Of a stretch of 64,000 nucleotides of DNA, positions 34,926-43,650 are shown in pieces. Numbering within the stretch: the stretch's first letter is position 1; each line of letters opens with the position of its first letter. The DNA is from Streptomyces panaciradicis (GTDB lineage: Bacteria > Actinomycetota > Actinomycetes > Streptomycetales > Streptomycetaceae). Location: NCBI RefSeq assembly GCF_023516615.1, contig NZ_JAMGBF010000036.1, positions 1-64,000 of the forward strand. Direction: 5' to 3'. A program made the translations under genes and the position numbers. A model generated the notes under the pieces. That model saw only the letters and a list, made by a program, of their open reading frames with translations. It was not told the origin of the DNA and did not search any database.

Positions 34926-35681
34926 ATGGATCTTGGACTGAAGGACCGGGTGTACGTCGTCACCGGGGCCACGCGCGGCCTGGGCAACGCGGCGGCACGG
35001 GAGCTGGTGGCCGACGGCGCGAAGGTCGTCGTGACCGGCCGGGACGAGAAGCGGGTGGCCGACGCGGCGGGCGAGTTGGGGCCGAACGCCTTCGGGGTGG
35101 CCGTCGACAACGCCGACCCGCAGGCGCCGGCCCGGCTGATCGAGGCCGCGCGGGAGAGGTTCGGCGGGTTCGACGGCATCCTGGTGAGCGTGGGCGGGCC
35201 CGCGCCCGGGTTCGTCGCCGACAACACCGACGAGCAGTGGGACGCCGCCTTCGAGTCGGTGTTCCTCGGCGCGGTGCGGCTGGCCCGGGCGGCGGCGCAG
35301 GAGCTGGAGGCGGGGGGTGTCATCGGGTTCGTGCTGTCGGGGTCCGTGCACGAGCCGATTCCGGGGCTGACGATCTCCAACGGTCTGCGCCCGGGGCTCG
35401 CCGGGTTCGCGAAGTCGATCGCCGACGAGCTGGGGCCGCGCGGCATCCGGGTCGTCGGGCTGCTGCCGGCCCGGATCGACACCGACCGGGTCCGCGAGCT
35501 CGACGGCATGTCCGCGGACCCGCAGGCCACGCGGACGGCCCATGAGTCCCGTATCCCGCTGCGGCGCTACGGCAGGCCGGAGGAGTTCGGGCGGACGGCG
35601 GCATTCCTGCTGTCGCCGGCCGCCTCCTACCTGACCGGGATCATGGTGCCGGTCGACGGCGGTATGCGGCACGGGTTCTGA
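34926..35681 (+). CDS. Atypical short-chain dehydrogenase lacking the YxxxK tyrosine
   Basis: A 251-residue SDR with the TGATRGLG cofactor motif, the catalytic Ser (LSGSVHEP) and the PVDGG C terminus. Where the catalytic Tyr-x3-Lys should be it reads ISNGLRPGLAGFAKS: the lysine can be aligned but the tyrosine is replaced. The same substitution characterises a subgroup of SDRs of unknown reaction. Start ATG 34926, right behind the GH15 gene and probably cotranscribed. Confidence 0.88.
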   Translation: MDLGLKDRVYVVTGATRGLGNAAARELVADGAKVVVTGRDEKRVADAAGELGPNAFGVAVDNADPQAPARLIEAARERFGGFDGILVSVGGPAPGFVADNTDEQWDAAFESVFLGAVRLARAAAQELEAGGVIGFVLSGSVHEPIPGLTISNGLRPGLAGFAKSIADELGPRGIRVVGLLPARIDTDRVRELDGMSADPQATRTAHESRIPLRRYGRPEEFGRTAAFLLSPAASYLTGIMVPVDGGMRHGF

Positions 35682-35696
35682 ACCCGGACCGCAGGC

Positions 35697-36284
35697 TCAA
35701 CTGACCCTCTCCGCACGGTGCTTGACCGCCTTCATGCGGACCTCGGAGGGCAGCGCGGCGAGTCCCGCCGAGGCGCGGGCGCGCGTCAGGGACCCGGTGG
35801 CGAGGTGGTGCAGGGCCGCCGCCGGGTCCACGTGGGGTTCCAGCAGGAGCCGCACACGGGAACCGGGGGCGGTACGGCGGCCGGTCAGCCGGGCCTGCGC
35901 GTGGGCCACGCCGTCGAGTTCGGCCGCGTCGCCCGCCAGGACGTTCTCCAGGGCCCGGCCCCGCAGCAGCGCGCCCTCGCCGTCTCCGGTGTCGACCAGG
36001 ACCTCGGTGAGACGGCGGCGGCGCAGCACGGCCGTCAGCCACCACAGGGCGAGCAGCACGAGGACCGCGAGGACGGCCAGAACGGTCGGCCACCACCAGC
36101 CGTGGCCCTGCCACTTCGTCCGCTCGGCGTCGCTGAGCAGGACGTCGTGCCGCCCGTCGTGGATCCACCAGGAGGGCGGCGGCGCGCCCAGCCCGACGGC
36201 GAGCACCGAGCCACCGACGACGACCAGCACGAGCCCGACGAGCCCGATCAGTACGCGGTTGACGATGCGGAGCATCCCGCTCAC
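35697..36284 (-). CDS. AmaP-like alkaline shock membrane-anchor protein
   Basis: A 195-residue protein with two membrane helices (about residues 8-30 and 63-83) and a C-terminal soluble domain, the AmaP plan; AmaP tethers Asp23 to the membrane in Firmicutes. It is the last gene of an Asp23 cluster, consistent with that role. The GTG at 36284 overlaps the preceding stop by four bases; the ATG at 36275 has a better ribosome site (GGGGTGA) and may be the real start. Confidence 0.85.
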   Translation of the reverse strand: MSGMLRIVNRVLIGLVGLVLVVVGGSVLAVGLGAPPPSWWIHDGRHDVLLSDAERTKWQGHGWWWPTVLAVLAVLVLLALWWLTAVLRRRRLTEVLVDTGDGEGALLRGRALENVLAGDAAELDGVAHAQARLTGRRTAPGSRVRLLLEPHVDPAAALHHLATGSLTRARASAGLAALPSEVRMKAVKHRAERVS

Positions 36285-36925
36285 CCCTTTCGCCCGGGTC
36301 GCCGTACATGGACCGACAGCGCGGGGGGACGGGCGAGGCCGAGGCCCTCGATCGCGTACTCCAGGGCCGCGTTCAGGTCGGCCCGCACGTCGTCCAGGTC
36401 ACGGAAGTGGGAGACGGCGCGGACGTCTGCGCGGGAACGGCGCACGCGGATGCGCACCGACTGGACGCCGGCCACCTCCATGGCGCGGTCGCGCAGGACG
36501 AGGGCGGCGGCCTCGCGGTGCAGGCCGGCGTGGACGTCGGGGTGCACGCGCCGCATCGGCAGGACGCCGCGCAGGCCGGGGGTGCAGGCGAGCACGATCA
36601 GCCAGAGGCCGAGAGCCGCGGCGACCCCGGCGCCGACCAGGACCCAGAGGTCGTCGAGGGGGCGCTGCGCGAGCTGCCGGGCCAGTTCGCGGCGCCAGGC
36701 CATCGCGGGCCGGTGGGCCCGGACGGCCGCGACGTCGTAGAGGAAGGTGCCCGCGACGGCCAGCAGCAGCACCGCCACGACGGCCGCGGGGACGCGGCGC
36801 GCGGACCAGAAGCGGCCCTGAACGCCCGTCGGCGGTAGCGGCCCGTGGTCGGGCTCCTCCTCCGGTGCTCTCTCGATCACCGGCAGCCGCTGTGTGATGC
36901 CCTCGGAGCCCTGGAGCTCGCTCAT
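36281..36925 (-). CDS. DUF6286 membrane protein of the Asp23 cluster
   Basis: A 214-residue protein: disordered acidic N terminus, two membrane helices (about 46-68 and 93-115), then a soluble domain (RVHPDVHAGLHREAAAL...VQSVRIRVRRSRADVRAVS) typical of DUF6286, which occurs only next to Asp23 genes. Overlaps the genes on both sides by four bases. ATG at 36925 behind GAGGA. Probably a membrane scaffold for the Asp23-like proteins. Confidence 0.8.
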   Translation of the reverse strand: MSELQGSEGITQRLPVIERAPEEEPDHGPLPPTGVQGRFWSARRVPAAVVAVLLLAVAGTFLYDVAAVRAHRPAMAWRRELARQLAQRPLDDLWVLVGAGVAAALGLWLIVLACTPGLRGVLPMRRVHPDVHAGLHREAAALVLRDRAMEVAGVQSVRIRVRRSRADVRAVSHFRDLDDVRADLNAALEYAIEGLGLARPPALSVHVRRPGRKG

Positions 36926-37314
36926 CGCGTCCTCCCCTGTGCCGCGCCGTGTGCCGGGGGCAGGTGCAGCCGCTCCACGTGAACGGCGACCTCCGGCACC
37001 TCCATGCCCACCAACGCGCGTACCCGGGAAGCGACATGTCGACGCACATCCGCGCACCGGGCCCCGATGTCGCAGGGGTAGTCGAGTTCGAGATGGAGCC
37101 GGACACGGACGGTCCCGTGGTGGACGGCGACCGTGGCGTGCGGGGACGCGGCCCGCCTCGACTGGTCGCCGAGGCGTTCACGGGCCGCCTGCGCGGCGAT
37201 CTTGGCCACGACCCGGTCGGCGATCCGGGTGGCACCGCGCTCCCCCGGCGCGACGGCGCCGCGCGGTCCGCCCCGCTCGCCGACGCCCTCGTGCACTGTG
37301 GTCAACGCCGTCAC
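36922..37314 (-). CDS. Asp23/Gls24 family protein (short)
   Basis: A 130-residue Asp23-type protein: ATRIADRVVAKIAAQAARE near the start and VRVRLHLELDYPCDIGARCADVRRHVASRVRALVG in the middle, the segment that gives the family its beta-helix fold. GTG start overlaps the previous stop. It probably forms a complex with the second, longer Asp23 protein at 37534. Confidence 0.85.
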   Translation of the reverse strand: MTALTTVHEGVGERGGPRGAVAPGERGATRIADRVVAKIAAQAARERLGDQSRRAASPHATVAVHHGTVRVRLHLELDYPCDIGARCADVRRHVASRVRALVGMEVPEVAVHVERLHLPPAHGAAQGRTR

Positions 37315-37496
37315 CGCCGCCGGTCGTCACGGGTGCGGAAGAAGTCGCCCAGTTCCAGGTCCCCCTCCAGGAACCGGCCCACCACGAAACCGACGGCGCC
37401 CAGGGCGGCCACCAGCAGGAAGGCTCCGAAGCCGCCGAAATAGCCGGCGAAGCCCAGGGCCATTCCGGCGATCATGCCGACCACGGCCATGCTCAT
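37311..37496 (-). CDS. Small glycine-rich membrane protein of the Asp23 cluster
   Basis: A 61-residue protein dominated by two hydrophobic glycine-rich helices (MIAGMALGFAGYFGGFGAFLL, AALGAVGFVVGRFL) with an acidic-basic tail ending RDDRRR. Such small proteins are standard members of actinobacterial Asp23 operons; role unknown. Four-base overlap with the following Asp23 gene. Confidence 0.8.
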   Translation of the reverse strand: MSMAVVGMIAGMALGFAGYFGGFGAFLLVAALGAVGFVVGRFLEGDLELGDFFRTRDDRRR

Positions 37497-37533
37497 CGTG
37501 CGCTCCCCTCACGGTTGTCCGCTCGCCCACCGG

Positions 37534-38031
37534 TCACTGGAGCCGGGGCTCCGGCTCCTCGTCCTCTTCCTCGGGCAGCTTCACGTCGCTCACCGCGATG
37601 TTGACCTCGACCACTTCCAGGCCGGTCATCCGCTCCACCGCCGCGATGACGTTCTCCCGCACGGCGCGGGCGACGTCGGAGATCGACACGCCGTAGTCGA
37701 CGACGAGCTCCAGGTCGAGCGCCGTCTGCACCTCGCCGACCTCGACCTTCACGCCGCGTGTCACGGACTTCGAGCCGCCGGGCACCCGGTCGCGCACCGC
37801 CCCGAAGGTGCGGCTGAGCCCGCTGCCCAGGGCGTGGACGCCGAGCACGTCCCGGGCGGCCAGCCCGGCGATCTTCTCCACGACCCCGTCGGCGATCGTC
37901 GTCCGGCCGCGGGCGCCGGGGTCTCCGCCACCGCGCCGGGTCATCTGCGCCTTCCGGGTACCGGAGGTCTCCGGCACCTCCGTCTCGACTCCCGGGGTCC
38001 CCGTCCGGTTCGGTTCCGTCATGTCCGTCAT
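37534..38031 (-). CDS. Asp23/Gls24 family envelope stress response protein
   Basis: A 165-residue protein. After a disordered 40-residue start, the Asp23 domain is evident: TTIADGVVEKIAGLAARDVLG, VEVGEVQTALDLELVVDYGVSI, AVRENVIAAVERMTGLEVVEVNI, ending in an acidic tail. First gene of the minus-strand cluster. ATG 38031 (38022 is an alternative). Implicated in envelope stress by family membership only. Confidence 0.9.
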   Translation of the reverse strand: MTDMTEPNRTGTPGVETEVPETSGTRKAQMTRRGGGDPGARGRTTIADGVVEKIAGLAARDVLGVHALGSGLSRTFGAVRDRVPGGSKSVTRGVKVEVGEVQTALDLELVVDYGVSISDVARAVRENVIAAVERMTGLEVVEVNIAVSDVKLPEEEDEEPEPRLQ

Positions 38032-38119
38032 CGCCGCACGTCCCTTTCGGTTCGTCGTCCTGTGACCACGGTAAGTGGCGCAACGCCGCAGCGCGCCCGG
38101 GATGCGGCAGGCTGGAGGA

Positions 38120-38830
38120 ATGACGGCGGACGGATGGACGCGGACGGTGCGGCACCGGCTGGGGCTGGGCAGGCTGCTGCCGCTGGGCGGGCCGCGCGAC
38201 GGCGCGTGGATCTCGGAGGAGGCCGCTGCGGCGGCACTGCGGCGGGCCGCGGGGGAACTGCGCGGCGTACGGCTGGACGTGCTCCGCATCGGCCTCGCCG
38301 ATCCGCAGGACACGGACGAGCCCGTCGTCCCGCCGCCGCCGAGCGCCCTGCCGCCCGGTCCGCTGCGGGTGTCGGCGGACCTCGCGGCGTCGCCGGCCGA
38401 ACCGCTGCCGGTGACGGCCGCCTGGGTGCGGACGACGCTGGCGGACGCGGCGGCGGAGCTGCTCGGCCTGACGGTGACGGAGGTGGACCTGCGGGTCACG
38501 TCCCTGCTGGACGAGGTGCCGCCACCGGCCGCGGTGGCGGCGCCCGGTCCGCCGCCGGCCGGGGAGCCGGCCGCCGGGGAGGAGACGCGCGCGGCCTCCG
38601 CCGCGCTGTCGGTCCCCGGCGTCGACCGTCTCACCGCCGGCCTGGGCCGCGCGGTGCACCTCGAGGAGCGGCACCGGGAGGGCGCCCTGCCGCGCCGCCA
38701 CGCGCGCGTGGAGATCGCGGTGCGCGCGGACCACCGGGCCGTGGAGGTGGCCCGGGAGGTCCGGGCGGTGGTCGCCGAGGCGCTACCGGATCACCCGACG
38801 GTGGCGGTGCTCGTCACGGCGATCGTCTGA
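38120..38830 (+). CDS. Hypothetical protein divergent to the Asp23 cluster
   Basis: A 236-residue Ala/Pro-rich soluble protein; homologues in Streptomyces carry the uninformative name nucleopolyhedrovirus P10 family protein. The C-terminal ~60 residues (RRHARVEIAVRADHRAVEVAREVRAVVAEAL) resemble the repeating pattern of an Asp23 domain, and the middle (TLADAAAELLGLTVTEVDLRV) resembles its helix-strand unit. I infer a divergent partner of the cluster. ATG 38120 is preceded closely by GGAGGA; ATG 38102 is an alternative. Confidence 0.75.
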   Translation: MTADGWTRTVRHRLGLGRLLPLGGPRDGAWISEEAAAAALRRAAGELRGVRLDVLRIGLADPQDTDEPVVPPPPSALPPGPLRVSADLAASPAEPLPVTAAWVRTTLADAAAELLGLTVTEVDLRVTSLLDEVPPPAAVAAPGPPPAGEPAAGEETRAASAALSVPGVDRLTAGLGRAVHLEERHREGALPRRHARVEIAVRADHRAVEVAREVRAVVAEALPDHPTVAVLVTAIV

Positions 38831-38834
38831 GAGG

Positions 38835-39638
38835 TCACTCGCCGAGGCCGGCGAGGTCCCGCAGGCGCCGGGCCTGCGCGGCCCGCTCGGCAGCCCGCTG
38901 GTCGTCGTAGGAACGCCCCTGCGCCCCGCGGATCAGGGCCTTGGTCTCGATCACGGCGTCGCGGGGCGCGGCCAGGATCGCCGAGGCGAGGTCCCGTACG
39001 GCGGCGTCGAGCTGGTCGGCGGGGACGGCGAGGTTGGCGAGGCCGGTGGCGACCGCCTCCTCGGCCTGGACGGAGCGGCCGGTGACGCAGATCTCCAGGG
39101 CACGGGCGTAGCCGACGAGGGCGACGAGCGGGTGCGTGCCGGTCAGGTCCGGCACCAGTCCGAGGCTGGTCTCGCGCATGGCGAACTGCACGTCGTCGGC
39201 GACGACGCGCAGGTCACAGGCGAGGGCGAGCTGGAAGCCCGCGCCGATGGCATGCCCCTGCACGGCGGCGACGGAGATGAGGTCGCTGCGCCGCCACCAG
39301 GTGAAACCGTCCTGGAAGCCGGCGATGCTCGCGTCGAGTTCACCGTCGCTGCTGCGTGCCAGGTCGATGAACGTCGGCTCGCCCTCGATGCCCTCGGGCG
39401 TGAACATCTGCCGGTCGAGGCCGGCGGAGAAGGACTGCCCCTCGCCCCGCAGCACGACGAGGCGGACGGAGCCCGGCAGGACCCGCCCGGCCTCGGCGAG
39501 CGCGCGCCACATGGCGGGGCTCTGCGCGTTGCGCTTGGCCGGGTTGGTCAGCGTCACCGTGGCGATCGCGTCGTCGACGGTGAGCCGTACGCCGTCCTTG
39601 TCGAGTACGGGACCGAGGTCCTTGGCGGGCGTGGCCAT
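38835..39638 (-). CDS. Enoyl-CoA hydratase/isomerase family protein
   Basis: A 267-residue crotonase-fold protein. Oxyanion-hole segments are present (GQSFSAGLDRQMF and QGHAIGAGFQLALACDLR). The usual catalytic glutamates are only partly conserved: FAMRETSLGLVPDLTGT carries Glu and Asp, so hydratase, isomerase or hydrolase activity are all possible. ATG at 39638 behind GGAGG. It stands alone, not in a beta-oxidation cluster. Confidence 0.88.
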   Translation of the reverse strand: MATPAKDLGPVLDKDGVRLTVDDAIATVTLTNPAKRNAQSPAMWRALAEAGRVLPGSVRLVVLRGEGQSFSAGLDRQMFTPEGIEGEPTFIDLARSSDGELDASIAGFQDGFTWWRRSDLISVAAVQGHAIGAGFQLALACDLRVVADDVQFAMRETSLGLVPDLTGTHPLVALVGYARALEICVTGRSVQAEEAVATGLANLAVPADQLDAAVRDLASAILAAPRDAVIETKALIRGAQGRSYDDQRAAERAAQARRLRDLAGLGE

Positions 39639-39761
39639 GGGGCGCCTCCGATGAGTGCGGTCAGCAGAGCAGACGTACAAGCTAAGTGACTGCACAGTAA
39701 CCACCCGGCCGGTCAGCCGACCGACCGGGTGGCCACCATCGAAGCCGGTGGGCCGCCCGGG

Positions 39762-39983
39762 TCAGGACGAGGCGGCCTTCTTGCCCCGTGTCGCGCCGCC
39801 ACGCCCACGAAGCGTGACGCCCGACTCGCTGAGCATCCGGTGAACGAAGCCATACGAGCGGCCGGTTTCCTCGGCCAGTGCCCGAATGCTCGCACCGGAG
39901 TCGTACTTCTTCTTCAGGTCTGCCGCGAGCTTGTCGCGCGCGGCGCCGGTCACCCGGCTGCCCTTCTTCAGAGTCTCGGCCAC
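39762..39983 (-). CDS. gbn: Gbn, small GATC-binding nucleoid-associated protein
   Basis: A 73-residue basic protein: a lysine-rich N terminus (AETLKKGSRVTGAARDKLAADLKKKYDSG), one helix-turn-helix (SIRALAEETGRSYGFVHRMLSESGVTL) and an Arg/Gly/Lys tail. This matches Gbn of S. coelicolor (SCO1839), a sporulation-linked nucleoid protein that prefers GATC. GTG 39983 has GAGGAGG at good spacing. An in-frame ATG at 40019, behind CGGAGGGG, would add 12 residues and cannot be excluded. The upstream region holds a GATC cluster. Confidence 0.9.
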   Translation of the reverse strand: MAETLKKGSRVTGAARDKLAADLKKKYDSGASIRALAEETGRSYGFVHRMLSESGVTLRGRGGATRGKKAASS

Positions 39984-40185
39984 CCGTGCCTCCTCATGGG
40001 AAGTGCGCTCTGGTCTCCTCATGATCACCCCTCCGGGGCGCGATGGCCACCCATTCGGCAAGGTCCGTGAGACAGGGTTTTGACGACAGGAGCGCATCCC
40101 CACAAGCGGAATCAGGAATTCCACGACGGGGCGTTCGTACCGCCGAACGGGTTCTTTCGACAACCGGCAGGTCAGGGACGTACGA

Positions 40186-40218
40186 CGGCCGAGCCCTTGT
40201 CGATAAAGGACTCGGCCG
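40186..40218. terminator. Hairpin downstream of the ABC-F gene
   Basis: An 8-bp outer stem CGGCCGAG/CTCGGCCG plus a 4-bp inner stem around a 7-nt loop (40186-40218). It lies about 120 bases beyond the ABC-F stop codon and before gbn on the same strand, so it is the likely terminator separating them. Confidence 0.6.
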
Positions 40219-40252
40219 CGAAATGGATGTAGGACACACGACGGTACGAGGA

Positions 40253-40320
40253 GATCTCACACAGATGGTGGATCACCGGTCGGCCGAATGATCCATACGC
40301 CGTTGATCACACATTCGATC
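40253..40320. promoter_or_regulatory. Cluster of five GATC sites in the gbn/ABC-F intergenic region
   Basis: GATC occurs at 40253, 40271, 40290, 40305 and 40317, with a sixth at 40023 just before the upstream gbn start codon. The 352-bp gene-free stretch 39984-40335 otherwise holds only the hairpin at 40186. GATC is the preferred core of Gbn, encoded next door. Confidence 0.55.
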
Positions 40321-40335
40321 AAGCGGTGCTGACCC

Positions 40336-41934
<1,599 letters not shown>

Positions 41935-41995
41935 GGACAGACTCCAGGGCGGATATGGGTGTTGACGGGTGGGCGGCTGAGGACGTTCCCGCCGT

Positions 41996-42019
41996 CTAAT
42001 GCGCGAGGAGAATGGCCAT
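41996..42019 (-). CDS. Putative leaderless 7-residue leader peptide MAILLAH
   Basis: ATG GCC ATT CTC CTC GCG CAT TAG on the minus strand, ending 61 bases before the ABC-F start codon. It has no ribosome site, but TAGACT (42026-42031) is a good -10 whose predicted start is the A of this ATG. A short ORF at the very start of an ABC-F message is the layout used for ribosome-sensing attenuation. The existence of translation is inference. Confidence 0.4.
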   Translation of the reverse strand: MAILLAH

Positions 42020-42025
42020 GGGAGA

Positions 42026-42031
42026 AGTCTA
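42026..42031 (-). promoter_or_regulatory. -10 element of the ABC-F gene
   Basis: TAGACT on the minus strand (consensus TAnnnT), six bases upstream of the leader ATG at 42019. No clear -35; an A-rich stretch (GGAAAAG) sits at about the right distance. Confidence 0.45.
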
Positions 42032-42083
42032 ACGGGGCCGTGCAAGCACTTTTCCGGCGTCCAGGTGTTCGTTACGGCACTCC

Positions 42084-43481
42084 TCAGCTGCCTCCGGTGT
42101 GCACCTGGAAGGCGGCCCGGCGCACGGCCTTGGCGAGGGCCGGGTCGGGGTGCGCGGCGGCGAGGGCGACCAGCACCTGGACGGTACGGGGGTGGCCGAC
42201 GGCGCGGACCTCGTCGAGGAGCATCGGCACGGTGGGCTGCACGGCCGACTCCAGGTGCCGCACGAGCATCGGGGCCTCGCCGTGGTCGGCGACGGCGGCC
42301 GCGGTGTCCACCCACAGCCAGGTGGCCTCCTGCCGGGTGAGCACCTCGTGGGCGTCCTCGGCGTCGGCGCCGTCGTGCTCGGCCAGCCACAGCAGGGCGT
42401 ACGGCCGCAGGGTGGGCTCCTCGGCGACGGCGCGGACGTCGGGCTCGGCGGGGGCGCCGACCACGCGCAGCGCCTCGAAGGCCAGGCCGCGCAGCAGGGC
42501 GTCGTCGCCGCGGGCGGCGGCGATGAGCTCGGTGACGGCGCTGCCGACCGGGCGGGCGGCGAGCCAGGCGCGGTACTCGGCGCGGGCCGCGTTCGGGCGG
42601 AGCTGGGCGCAGCCGCGCAGCATCTCCTCGGCGACGGCCTCGATGTTCCCGGCGGGGCTCTGCGCGGCCACGCAGATCTGCTCCAGCTTGACCCACACCG
42701 CCCAGCTGCCGAGCGGGGTGAGCGTGGCGTGCCCGTCGCCGTAGGTGAGGGCGCCGACGGAGGCGAGGGCGTGCAGGGCCCAGTCCAGGAGGGGGGCGAG
42801 CGGCGTGTCCTCGGACCGCGGGGGCTCGACGCGCTCGGGCTGCGGCCCGTAGGGGATCTCGCAGCGTTCGGTGCGCAGTTCGGTGACGCGCTGCTCCAGC
42901 AGGTCCAGGAGCTGCTCGACGGGGACGGGCCCGGCGGAGAGCTGGAGGAAGGAGAGTACCTGGGGCATGGCCGAGACGACCTCGGCGACGGCGGCGGGCT
43001 CGTGGTCCGCGGGCTCCGGGTACGCGAGCGACCAGGCGTCGAAGAGGGCGACCCAGCCGCGCAGCACGGCGCTGTCGTCGCGGTCCCACGCGCGCAGCCG
43101 CCAGCCGGGGCGGGCGCTGTCCCCGTGCACCTCGACGAGGCCGGCGAGGCGGGCGGTGTCCCAGTCGGCGCGGACCTGAGCGGCGGTCAGGCCGAGGTCC
43201 CCGGCCGCGCGTTCGGCGGTCGTGTCGGCGAGGGTGGCCTTGCCGTCTCCCGCGCCGTCGCTGCCCGGGCCGAGCGCGACGTCGGCCCAGCGGGCGACGC
43301 GGGCGGCGGCGGCCAGGTGGGAGCGCGCCATTCTGGCCAGCTCCGCGGGGGCCGGTGTGCCCTCCGGGGGGCGGGGCGCGGGGCGGCGCGGGCGCCGCTG
43401 GTTCACAGCTGTGGGGGCGGCGGCCAGGGGTCGGGGGCGGACGAGTCGAAGCCTGGAGTCGCGCGGGATACGGGACGTCAC
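42084..43481 (-). CDS. Large conserved hypothetical protein
   Basis: A 465-residue soluble protein, helical and Ala/Leu-rich, without signal peptide or membrane segment. No family is recognised. A stretch near residues 80-120 (ERAAGDLGLTAAQVRADWDTARLAGLVEVHG) looks like a winged-helix fold, and the C-terminal third has HEAT-like repetitive helices. GTG 43481 follows GGAAG; an in-frame GTG at 43529 would add 16 residues. Bounded by a ~170-bp gap to the hydrolase gene. Confidence 0.75.
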   Translation of the reverse strand: MTSRIPRDSRLRLVRPRPLAAAPTAVNQRRPRRPAPRPPEGTPAPAELARMARSHLAAAARVARWADVALGPGSDGAGDGKATLADTTAERAAGDLGLTAAQVRADWDTARLAGLVEVHGDSARPGWRLRAWDRDDSAVLRGWVALFDAWSLAYPEPADHEPAAVAEVVSAMPQVLSFLQLSAGPVPVEQLLDLLEQRVTELRTERCEIPYGPQPERVEPPRSEDTPLAPLLDWALHALASVGALTYGDGHATLTPLGSWAVWVKLEQICVAAQSPAGNIEAVAEEMLRGCAQLRPNAARAEYRAWLAARPVGSAVTELIAAARGDDALLRGLAFEALRVVGAPAEPDVRAVAEEPTLRPYALLWLAEHDGADAEDAHEVLTRQEATWLWVDTAAAVADHGEAPMLVRHLESAVQPTVPMLLDEVRAVGHPRTVQVLVALAAAHPDPALAKAVRRAAFQVHTGGS

Positions 43482-43650
43482 GGGTGCAGTCTTCCGGTTG
43501 ACGGTCCGAAAACCCAAACGGAAGGTCACGGGCGGCGACGGGACTGGCCAAGGGCGGGCCCCCGGGGACGGCCCGGGACCGAGTTCAGGCCAGCGGTTCG
43601 ACGTTAAACGGAACCGGGGCCAACGGTTCGGGCCGAGGGGGCCGGGGAGG

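Noticed and set aside
34926-35681. The SDR gene as a pseudogene because Tyr is missing
   Set aside because: The frame is intact with normal length, cofactor motif and C terminus, and the substitution matches an SDR subgroup.
40043-40291. An 82-codon plus-strand frame in the gbn upstream region
   Set aside because: No ribosome site, no hydrophobic or domain pattern, and it overlaps the hairpin and GATC cluster; more likely regulatory DNA.
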